Shown here piece by piece: positions 1 to 5,535 of a DNA stretch of 7,917 nt (within the stretch, counting starts at the first letter, position 1; every line of letters starts with the position of its first letter). The stretch is taken from the NCBI GenBank assembly GCA_964591105.1, contig CAZPZR010000076.1, positions 1-7,917 of the forward strand. The letters run 5' to 3'. The notes beneath the pieces are model-generated. The model saw only the letters and a program-made list of their open reading frames with translations, did no database searches and was not told where the DNA came from. Origin of the DNA: CAZPZR01 sp964591105. Lineage in GTDB: Bacteria; Bacillota; Clostridia; Lachnospirales; Lachnospiraceae. Made by a program: the position numbers and the translations under genes.

Positions 1-83
1 TCCACTGACAAAACCCAGTAAAATCAAGGGCTTTCAGTTCTCAAAACGTTAATTGTTGCGAACAAAATTCAATATGGATTTTC
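1..83. other. Left-edge stretch without a confident gene
   Basis: No complete gene can be supported here. On the + strand one frame stays open from position 2 to a TAA at 50-52 and would encode a 16-residue lysine-rich tail ending in FSKR; another frame closes at 19-21. Because a strong rightward terminator follows at 84-118, an upstream + strand gene ending at 52 or 21 is plausible, but the visible tail is too short to identify. The short palindrome TTGTT-GCG-AACAA lies at 53-65 and shares ATTGTTGCG (52-60) with the regulator's operator at 1011-1019. Confidence 0.3.
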
Positions 84-118
84 AAAATCCCCAGGACCAA
101 GTCCTGGGGATTTTTTTT
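84..118 (+). terminator. Strong intrinsic terminator, possibly bidirectional
   Basis: A 14-bp perfect inverted repeat (84-97 with 101-114) has a 3-nt loop CAA, a GC-rich core CCCCAGGAC/GTCCTGGGG, and a run of eight T at 111-118. This is a textbook rho-independent terminator for a transcript arriving from the left. It lies only 4 bp from the stop codon of the leftward regulator gene. Read on the minus strand the stem is followed by only four T and then G, so termination of the regulator mRNA here is likely but weaker. Confidence 0.9.
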
Positions 119-122
119 GTCA

Positions 123-998
123 TCAATGTGAATATGTTTTTAAAAAAGATAGAAACTTTTTCAAAACAGGATTGGATACATTCTCTTTATAAAAGACTCC
201 GTAAGATAAGGTAATCTCTGGAATCAAAGGAACGTAAGCAAGCGAATTGTCTGCGTAAAGCATTTGAGGTAATATTCCAATCCCGTATCCTGCTTTGATC
301 AGTGTCAGCATTTCGTGTAAATTTTCGGAATAGTAGATGGAAGATGGTGCAAACTTATGGCTAAGTAAATTTTGAACATTTGTAACTTGAGAAGGAATTT
401 CGTAAGAATTACAAATGACCAAACTTTTTGATAACAGGTCGCTTTCCGAAAGCTCCTTTTTGGAAGCCAATGAATCATCTGCGGAAAGCGTGCAGCAGAC
501 AGGAATCTGAGCTAATTCGTAATAACAAAAATCATCACGCATAGGCAGATTATCCTTGTAGCCGAATAATACATTGATTTCATCGTGAATAAGCATATTT
601 AAAAGAAGGCGAGAGGAAACAATACGAAGGAAGGGATGAATTTCCGGGAACTGTTTTCTGCATTGTGAAAGTAGTTTGGACAACAAAAATGAATCGGTTC
701 CGTTGGAGCAGCCGATGGATAGAAGTTGAACACTTGTTTCGGAATGTGTTTTTATTTTTTGAGTTGTTAATTCTAATTTGGCAAGAATTTCTTTCGCGTC
801 ATTGAGAAATATGATGCCGGCAGGAGTTAAGCGTACACTTTTGGTAGAGCGACGAAATAATTTTGTGTCTAATTCTTCTTCTAAAGAGCGAATCTGTCGG
901 GATACGGCAGATGTTGTAATATTCAGATGTTCGGCAGCTCTTGCAAAATTCAAATTTTCGGCCACTTCTACAAAAGTTTCTAATTGTTGTGTGTTCAT
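123..998 (-). CDS. LysR-type transcriptional regulator
   Basis: This 291-residue protein has the usual length of the LysR family: a DNA-binding N-terminus joined to a periplasmic-binding-protein-like effector domain that senses a small molecule in the cytoplasm. The winged helix-turn-helix covers about residues 1-60 (MNTQQLETFVEVAENLNFAR, then a recognition helix around TTSAVSRQIRSLEEEL, then the wing near KLFRRSTKSVRLTPAG). The effector domain runs from about 90 to the end and keeps the family's late GYGIGILPQ motif. The start at 998 is preceded by GAGGT (1006-1010, minus) at 7 nt. The gene is divergent from the exporter operon, the usual arrangement for a LysR regulator and its target, and a perfect inverted repeat lies between start codon and promoter. 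The effector cannot be read from the sequence, and control of the operon is inference. Confidence 0.95.
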   Translation of the reverse strand: MNTQQLETFVEVAENLNFARAAEHLNITTSAVSRQIRSLEEELDTKLFRRSTKSVRLTPAGIIFLNDAKEILAKLELTTQKIKTHSETSVQLLSIGCSNGTDSFLLSKLLSQCRKQFPEIHPFLRIVSSRLLLNMLIHDEINVLFGYKDNLPMRDDFCYYELAQIPVCCTLSADDSLASKKELSESDLLSKSLVICNSYEIPSQVTNVQNLLSHKFAPSSIYYSENLHEMLTLIKAGYGIGILPQMLYADNSLAYVPLIPEITLSYGVFYKENVSNPVLKKFLSFLKTYSH

Positions 999-1010
999 AT
1001 TTGATACCTC

Positions 1011-1033
1011 ATTGTTGCGTTTTGTGCAACAAT
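1011..1033. promoter_or_regulatory. Probable LysR-type operator (perfect inverted repeat)
   Basis: ATTGTTGC-N7-GCAACAAT is a perfect 8-bp inverted repeat with a 7-bp spacer. It contains the LysR-family T-N11-A core (T1016 and A1028). It sits 13 bp upstream of the regulator start codon, over its predicted transcription start, which fits autorepression. Its centre (1022) lies about 63 bp upstream of the start site predicted for the rightward promoter at 1050-1078, close to the classic -65 recognition position of LysR activators. The motif is seen; the protein that binds is inferred. Confidence 0.7.
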
Positions 1034-1060
1034 TTTACCATTTATTCACTTCACAATCAA
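1032..1060 (-). promoter_or_regulatory. Promoter of the LysR-type regulator gene
   Basis: On the minus strand a -35 box TTGATT (1060-1055) is separated by exactly 17 bp from TAAAAT (1037-1032), which also carries an upstream TGG extension (extended -10). The predicted start site is near 1025, giving a leader of about 27 nt that includes the GAGGT ribosome binding site at 1006-1010. The -10 box overlaps the edge of the palindrome at 1011-1033, so a bound regulator would block this promoter. Confidence 0.65.
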
Positions 1061-1078
1061 TCCTAAACATGATTAAAT
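1050..1078 (+). promoter_or_regulatory. Candidate promoter of the exporter operon
   Basis: TTCACA (1050-1055, 5 of 6 to consensus) and TTAAAT (1073-1078, 4 of 6) are separated by 17 bp. The start site would be near 1085, leaving a long leader of about 185 nt before the first exporter gene. The -35 box overlaps that of the divergent regulator promoter. The -10 is imperfect, as expected for an activator-dependent promoter, but other starts in this AT-rich stretch (for example TGTAAT at 1087-1092 or TTGATA at 1187-1192) cannot be excluded. Confidence 0.4.
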
Positions 1079-1089
1079 AATGATACTGT

Positions 1090-1123
1090 AATATGCTTTT
1101 TATAAAAAGCATATTATTTTTTT
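1090..1123 (+). terminator. AT-rich hairpin with T tract in the operon leader
   Basis: Perfect 12-bp inverted repeat, AATATGCTTTTT (1090-1101) with AAAAAGCATATT (1104-1115), centred on AT; as RNA it would be an 11-bp stem with a TATA loop. It is followed by A and seven T (1117-1123), giving the form of a rho-independent terminator read rightward. No gene lies to its left on the + strand, so it would either act as an attenuator or insulator for transcripts entering the exporter operon, or as a DNA palindrome bound by a regulator. Its stem is weak because only two GC pairs are present. Confidence 0.5.
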
Positions 1124-1186
1124 AATGTGGAATCAGCACTCGGAGTATGAGAGTGCTGACAATTAAAAAGAACTATGTTCCACATT
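1124..1186 (+). promoter_or_regulatory. Nested double stem with CIRCE-like core in the leader
   Basis: An inner perfect inverted repeat, TCAGCACTC (1133-1141) and GAGTGCTGA (1151-1159) with a 9-nt spacer, differs from the CIRCE/HrcA operator TTAGCACTC-N9-GAGTGCTAA by one compensating change per arm. Flush against its left arm is AATGTGGAA (1124-1132), which pairs perfectly with TTCCACATT (1178-1186). The RNA would fold into an 18-bp helix interrupted on the 3' side by an 18-nt bulge (1160-1177), with GGAGTATGA in the apical loop. This could be an operator, a leader RNA switch, or both. No known riboswitch class was recognised. Confidence 0.5.
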
Positions 1187-1245
1187 TTGATACACAAGCA
1201 TTGGGAACTTATTTGATTAAGAATGGTTTTCAAGTTTGCTGTTAA
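1147..1245 (+). CDS. Possible 32-residue leader peptide or gene remnant
   Basis: An ATG at 1147 opens 32 codons, starting MRVLTIKKNYVPHFD and ending FQVCC, with a TAA at 1243-1245 that is 11 nt before the exporter's AAGGAG. GGAG (1142-1145) precedes the ATG by only 1 nt, too close for efficient initiation, and both lie in the loop of the CIRCE-like hairpin. The last part (DTQALGTYLIKNGF) reads like an amphipathic helix of a real protein and faintly recalls the N-terminus of methylthiotransferases, so a decayed gene end is as likely as an upstream regulatory peptide. A chance frame of this length in AT-rich DNA is also quite possible. Confidence 0.2.
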   Translation: MRVLTIKKNYVPHFDTQALGTYLIKNGFQVCC

Positions 1246-1256
1246 TAAAAAAAGAT

Positions 1257-1262
1257 AAGGAG
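1257..1262 (+). promoter_or_regulatory. RBS that sets the start of the first exporter gene
   Basis: AAGGAG ends 8 nt before the ATG at 1271. A GTG at 1265, in the same frame and two codons upstream, would leave only 2 nt of spacing, so the ATG is the better start. Confidence 0.85.
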
Positions 1263-1270
1263 AAGTGACA

Positions 1271-3031
1271 ATGATTAAATTATTAAAAAAATTATCACGT
1301 CGCGATTGGGGATACGTAGGAATCTGTATTGCCTTTATCGTGGCACAGGTATGGTTGGATATGACAATGCCAGAATATATGAGTAAGATTACGATATTAG
1401 TGGAAACGCCTGGCAGTGAGATGTCTGAGGTTTGGAAGGCTGGTGGGATGATGCTGCTGTGTGCATTTGGAAGTCTTGTAGCTTCAGTGATTTGCGCTGT
1501 ATTTTCAGCAAGGATTGGAAGTAACTTGGCATCTACACTTCGAAGCAGTATGTTTAATAAGGTGCAGAGCTTTTCTATGGAAGAAATCGGAAGATTTTCT
1601 ACTGCAAGTTTAATTACACGCTCTACAAATGATATTCAGCAGGTATTGATGTTTATTGTTATGGGACTGCAGATGTTGATTAAAGCACCAATTACAGCGG
1701 GATGGGCAATCTACAAGATTGCAGATAAAGAATGGCAATGGACACTTTCTGTAGGTATTGCTGTGGTAATTCTTCTTGCTGTTGTGGGAATTTGCATTGC
1801 GCTGACTATGCCAAAATTCAAAAAGGTACAGCAGCTAACAGACGATATCAACCGTGTAACCAGAGAAAATTTAAATGGTCTTCGTGTAGTTCGTGCATAT
1901 AATGCGGAGGGATACCAAGGAGAAAAATTTGAGAAAGCTAATGACATGTTGGCTAATACACAAATGTTCACACAGAGAACAATGGCATTCATGATGCCGT
2001 CTATGCAGCTTGTTATGAGTGGACTTTCGCTGTCTGTTTATTGGATTGGAGCTTATCTTTTGAGCAGAGTAGATACAGTTGATGGAAGAATCAGCATGTT
2101 TGGAGATATGATGGTATTTACACAGTATGGTATCCAGGTTGTAATGTCCTTTACAATGCTTGTTATGATTTTCATGATGTTGCCAAGATCTTCTGTTTCT
2201 GCGAAACGTGTCAATGAAGTACTTGATACCGAACCTTCTATAAAAAATGGAATTACGTCGGAAGGTAAAAAAGGTGTTGTCGGTGAAGTAGAATTTAAAA
2301 ATGTATCTTTCCGATATCCTGATGCTGAAGAAGATGTGATTCACAATATTTCCTTTACTGCGAAGAAGGGAGAAACCGTTGCATTTATTGGTTCTACAGG
2401 ATGTGGAAAGAGTACCGTGGTCAACCTTGTTCCTAGATTCTATGATGTAACAGAAGGCGAAGTATTGGTAGATGGTATAAATGTAAAAAAATACGATGAA
2501 AACACACTTCGCAATAAAATTGCTTATGTTTCACAAAAAGCAACACTTTTTTCTGGTTCTGTCCGTTCTAATATTGTATATGGCAGCAATGGAAAGAGTG
2601 AACCTACAACAGAAGAAGTAATGGAAGCAGTGGAAATTGCGCAGGCGAAAGAATTTGTGGATGGTTTGGAAGACAATTATGATGGTTATGTAGCACAGGG
2701 TGGTGCGAACTTCTCAGGTGGACAGAAACAGAGACTTTCTATTGCACGTGCTATTGCAAGGAAAGCAGAGATTATGATTTTTGATGATTCTTTCTCTGCA
2801 CTTGACTATAAAACGGATCGTATACTTCGAAAGGCATTAGATGAAAAATGTGCAAATACAACAAGACTGATTGTAGCTCAGCGTATCGGTACGATTCGTG
2901 ATGCAGATAAGATTATTGTTTTGGAAGACGGAAGCATCGTTGGTATGGGTAAACATGATGAATTGATGAAAAATTGTGAAGCTTATCAACAAATTGCTCT
3001 TTCACAGCTTTCAAAGGAGGAGTTAGCATAA
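1271..3031 (+). CDS. Heterodimeric ABC exporter, half-transporter with degenerate ATP site
   Basis: A 586-residue type I (B-family) ABC exporter half: six predicted membrane helices in about residues 12-305, then a nucleotide-binding domain from about 345. Seen motifs are Walker A GSTGCGKST (374-382, K380), Q-loop Q422, a canonical signature FSGGQ (481-485) and Walker B IMIFDD (501-506). The catalytic glutamate after Walker B is aspartate (D506) and the H-loop histidine is glutamine (VAQR, Q537). These two changes mark the non-catalytic partner of heterodimeric exporters such as TM287/288, BmrCD and LmrCD. The stop overlaps the next gene's ATG by one base (TAATG, 3029-3033), suggesting translational coupling and 1:1 assembly in the cytoplasmic membrane. 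Substrate is unknown; multidrug, lipid or peptide export are all possible. The ATG at 1271 is preferred over GTG 1265. Confidence 0.93.
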   Translation: MIKLLKKLSRRDWGYVGICIAFIVAQVWLDMTMPEYMSKITILVETPGSEMSEVWKAGGMMLLCAFGSLVASVICAVFSARIGSNLASTLRSSMFNKVQSFSMEEIGRFSTASLITRSTNDIQQVLMFIVMGLQMLIKAPITAGWAIYKIADKEWQWTLSVGIAVVILLAVVGICIALTMPKFKKVQQLTDDINRVTRENLNGLRVVRAYNAEGYQGEKFEKANDMLANTQMFTQRTMAFMMPSMQLVMSGLSLSVYWIGAYLLSRVDTVDGRISMFGDMMVFTQYGIQVVMSFTMLVMIFMMLPRSSVSAKRVNEVLDTEPSIKNGITSEGKKGVVGEVEFKNVSFRYPDAEEDVIHNISFTAKKGETVAFIGSTGCGKSTVVNLVPRFYDVTEGEVLVDGINVKKYDENTLRNKIAYVSQKATLFSGSVRSNIVYGSNGKSEPTTEEVMEAVEIAQAKEFVDGLEDNYDGYVAQGGANFSGGQKQRLSIARAIARKAEIMIFDDSFSALDYKTDRILRKALDEKCANTTRLIVAQRIGTIRDADKIIVLEDGSIVGMGKHDELMKNCEAYQQIALSQLSKEELA

Positions 3032-4878
3032 TGGAAAAAAAGGAATACGAATTCGGACAGACACAGACAAGAGTACGCCGCGGACCGGGTGGTCCTGGCG
3101 GTAGAATGGGCGGCGGAGAAAAAGCCAAAGATTTAATTGGAACTTGGAAAAAATTGCTATACTATTGCAAGACTTATACAACAGCATTCACGATTGCAAT
3201 AGCATGCGCTATAATTGGTACAATATTACAGCTTTTGGGACCTAATAAACTGTCAGAAATATCAAAATATATTGAAGAAGGTCTTTTGACAGGAGAGATT
3301 GCATTAGATTCCATATTTACAGTAGGTATAACTCTCGTATTCTTCTACGCAGCAAGCTGGATTCTCGCTACTACACAGCATTGGATTATGGCTACGGTTA
3401 CACAAAAGGTATCAAAATCCATGCGTAAAGACATTTCACACAAGATTAATCGCCTGCCAATGTGGTATTACAATCGTAATTCTACAGGTGATGTGCTGTC
3501 ACGTGTGACGAACGATGTGGATACCATCGGACAGTCTTTGAATCAGAGTATCGGTAATCTGGTTTCACAGGTGGTTTTATTCTTGGGTAGCCTTGTGATG
3601 ATGTTTATCACAAACTGGGTTATGGCGTTGACTGCTGTTGCTGCAACAGTGTTAGGATTTGTCTTTATGATGTTGATTATGGGAAGAAGCCAGAAATATT
3701 TTGTTCGCCAGCAGAGGGCTTTAGGTGCGCTGAACGGACATATTGAAGAAATATATGCTGGTCATACGGTTGTAAAAGCTTATAATGGGGAAGAACAGGC
3801 AATCAAAACTTTTGATGAAATGAACAGCAATTTACAAGAGTGTGCTTTTAAAGCACATTGCCTTTCAGGTCTGATGATGCCATTGATGACCTTTATTGGA
3901 AACTTTGCTTATGTGGCAGTCTGTATAGTGGGCGGAATCATGGCATTAAACGGCACGATTGATTTTTCTGTTATTGTCGCATTTGTATTGTATGTACGTT
4001 ATTTTACACAGCCACTTTCACAGATTGCACAATCTATGCAGACACTTCAGTCCGCGGCTGCTGCAGGAGAGCGTGTGTTTGAATTTTTGGAAGCAGAGGA
4101 AATGGAAGATGAAAGTAACAAGGTTAAGAAACTTGAGAATGTGAAGGGCTTTGTCGAATTTGATCATGTAAAGTTTGGTTATGAAGATTCTGACAAAACG
4201 ATTATTCATGATTTCTCTGCAACTGCAAAAGCAGGACAAAAGATTGCAATTGTAGGACCGACTGGTGCAGGAAAAACAACGATGGTCAATTTGTTGATGC
4301 GCTTTCATGAGATTCAGGGAGGAGAAATCCGCATTGATGGCGTTTCTACAAAAGATGTTAAGAGAGAAGATGTACATGATCAGTTCTGTATGGTACTGCA
4401 GGATACATGGTTATTTGAAGGTACTGTAAGAGAAAATCTTGTGTATTCTACACCGAATGTATCAGATGAAAAGATTAAAGAGGCCTGCAAAGCAGTTGGT
4501 TTACATCACTTCATCAAAACCTTACCGAAAGGGTATGATACGGTGCTGACAGATCAGGTAAGCCTGTCACAGGGACAGAAACAGCAGCTTACGATTGCAC
4601 GTGCAATGATTGCAGATAAACCGATGTTGATTTTGGATGAAGCAACTAGTTCCGTGGATACAAGAACAGAATTGTTGATTCAGGAGGCGATGGATCAGCT
4701 GATGCACGGAAGAACTTCCTTTGTAATTGCACACCGACTTTCTACGATCAAGAACTCTGACCTGATTCTGGTTATGAAGGATGGAGATATCGTTGAGAAA
4801 GGAACTCACGATGAATTGATTGAGAAGAATGGTTTTTATGCAGAACTTTACAACAGCCAGTTTGAACAGGCTTCGTAA
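3031..4878 (+). CDS. Heterodimeric ABC exporter, half-transporter with catalytic ATP site
   Basis: A 615-residue partner of the preceding protein. A soluble N-terminal tail rich in Gly and Arg (about residues 14-30) precedes six predicted membrane helices (about 51-336) and a nucleotide-binding domain from about 375. Walker A is GPTGAGKTT (409-417, K415), Walker B LILDE (533-537) keeps the catalytic E537, and the switch histidine H568 (IAHRLSTI) is present. Its signature is LSQGQ (512-516) instead of LSGGQ. Because each ATP site combines Walker motifs of one subunit with the signature of the other, this protein supplies the active Walker site paired with FSGGQ of its partner, while its own altered signature falls in the degenerate site. 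AAAGGAGG (3013-3020) lies 10 nt before the ATG. Fits a complete two-gene exporter; substrate not readable from sequence. Confidence 0.93.
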   Translation: MEKKEYEFGQTQTRVRRGPGGPGGRMGGGEKAKDLIGTWKKLLYYCKTYTTAFTIAIACAIIGTILQLLGPNKLSEISKYIEEGLLTGEIALDSIFTVGITLVFFYAASWILATTQHWIMATVTQKVSKSMRKDISHKINRLPMWYYNRNSTGDVLSRVTNDVDTIGQSLNQSIGNLVSQVVLFLGSLVMMFITNWVMALTAVAATVLGFVFMMLIMGRSQKYFVRQQRALGALNGHIEEIYAGHTVVKAYNGEEQAIKTFDEMNSNLQECAFKAHCLSGLMMPLMTFIGNFAYVAVCIVGGIMALNGTIDFSVIVAFVLYVRYFTQPLSQIAQSMQTLQSAAAAGERVFEFLEAEEMEDESNKVKKLENVKGFVEFDHVKFGYEDSDKTIIHDFSATAKAGQKIAIVGPTGAGKTTMVNLLMRFHEIQGGEIRIDGVSTKDVKREDVHDQFCMVLQDTWLFEGTVRENLVYSTPNVSDEKIKEACKAVGLHHFIKTLPKGYDTVLTDQVSLSQGQKQQLTIARAMIADKPMLILDEATSSVDTRTELLIQEAMDQLMHGRTSFVIAHRLSTIKNSDLILVMKDGDIVEKGTHDELIEKNGFYAELYNSQFEQAS

Positions 4879-4893
4879 GATAGGAGGACAGGC

Positions 4894-5502
4894 ATGAAAT
4901 ATAGATATATAACAATCGAACGTGAATATGGCAGCGGCGGAACGCTGATTGGAAAAAGGCTATCTGAAAAGAGCGGGATTCCATGTTATGGAAAGGAAAT
5001 ATTAGAAGCTGTTTCTAAGAAAGTGGATATTTCTGTGGAAGAAATTCAAAAGTATGAAGAAACGGTAAATACCAGTTTCATATACACTGCGTTTATGCTA
5101 GGACAAGCACAAGAAGGAAATGCAGACATGTTGTCTCGGGAAGGACATCTTTATATTGCAGAGCAGAAGGAGATTCAAAATCTTGCTGCATCCGGTTCGG
5201 CAATATTTGTGGGACATTGTGCTTCGGAGGCGTTAAAAGATAAAAAAGTATTGAATGTTTTTATCCGTTGTTCTGATGAAGAAGAAAAGAAGAAACGTAT
5301 AGCGGAAGATTACGGAATTCATCTGAACGATGTTGAAACTATTTGTAAACGTTATGATAATAAGAGGGCAAAATATTATTTTGCTAATACTACAAAGAAA
5401 TGGAATAATCTACAGAATTATGATTTGGTCCTTGATTCAGCGAAGTTGGGTATCGATGGGTGCGTTGACGTTTTAAATAGTATTTTGAAGGATGAAAAAT
5501 AA
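4894..5502 (+). CDS. Cytidylate kinase-like family protein
   Basis: A 202-residue cytoplasmic protein resembling the cytidylate kinase-like (Cytidylate_kin2 type) P-loop family. The N-terminus ITIEREYGSGGTLIGKRLSE (residues 6-25) is the family's variant nucleotide loop, rich in glycine but without the usual GKS/T. Further family marks are FVGHCASEAL, where most relatives as I recall them have GRCA (so His replaces Arg), a lid-like basic stretch EEEKKKRIAEDYGI, and the C-terminal NYDLVLDSAKLGIDG. True CMP kinase (Cmk) has a canonical P-loop and other substrate motifs, so nucleotide monophosphate phosphorylation should not be assumed. It starts 15 bp after the exporter with AGGAGG (4882-4887) at 6 nt and is surely co-transcribed. 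The biological role of this family is not established to my knowledge; a regulatory or small-molecule kinase function is possible. Confidence 0.85.
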   Translation: MKYRYITIEREYGSGGTLIGKRLSEKSGIPCYGKEILEAVSKKVDISVEEIQKYEETVNTSFIYTAFMLGQAQEGNADMLSREGHLYIAEQKEIQNLAASGSAIFVGHCASEALKDKKVLNVFIRCSDEEEKKKRIAEDYGIHLNDVETICKRYDNKRAKYYFANTTKKWNNLQNYDLVLDSAKLGIDGCVDVLNSILKDEK

Positions 5503-5535
5503 AATAATGATACCAAAAAGAAAAGGATAATTCAG

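Noticed and set aside
1..52. C-terminal end of an upstream protein or an attachment site
   Set aside because: Only 16 residues are visible in the best frame, no repeat partner for an attachment site is present in the window, and nothing can be recognised.
1076..1086. AATAATGATAC occurs both here and at 5503-5513 before the activase gene
   Set aside because: A short AT-rich identity that does not align with the same functional position in both places; chance is a sufficient explanation.
1133..1159. Calling the inner repeat a genuine CIRCE heat-shock operator
   Set aside because: Each arm carries a substitution, no chaperone gene follows, and the second stem around it suggests RNA structure. 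Kept as CIRCE-like only.
1265..1270. GTG start two codons upstream of ATG 1271 for the first exporter gene
   Set aside because: It leaves only 2 nt between AAGGAG and the start codon; the ATG has the normal 8-nt spacing.
1871..2344. 157-codon minus-strand open frame inside the first exporter gene
   Set aside because: It is fully antisense to clearly coding ABC sequence, has no family features and is low-complexity (His/Ser/Ile-rich), as expected of a shadow frame.
2913..3128. Minus-strand frame with a proline-rich N-terminus
   Set aside because: It is the antisense of the Gly/Arg-rich tail of the second exporter half and straddles a real gene junction.
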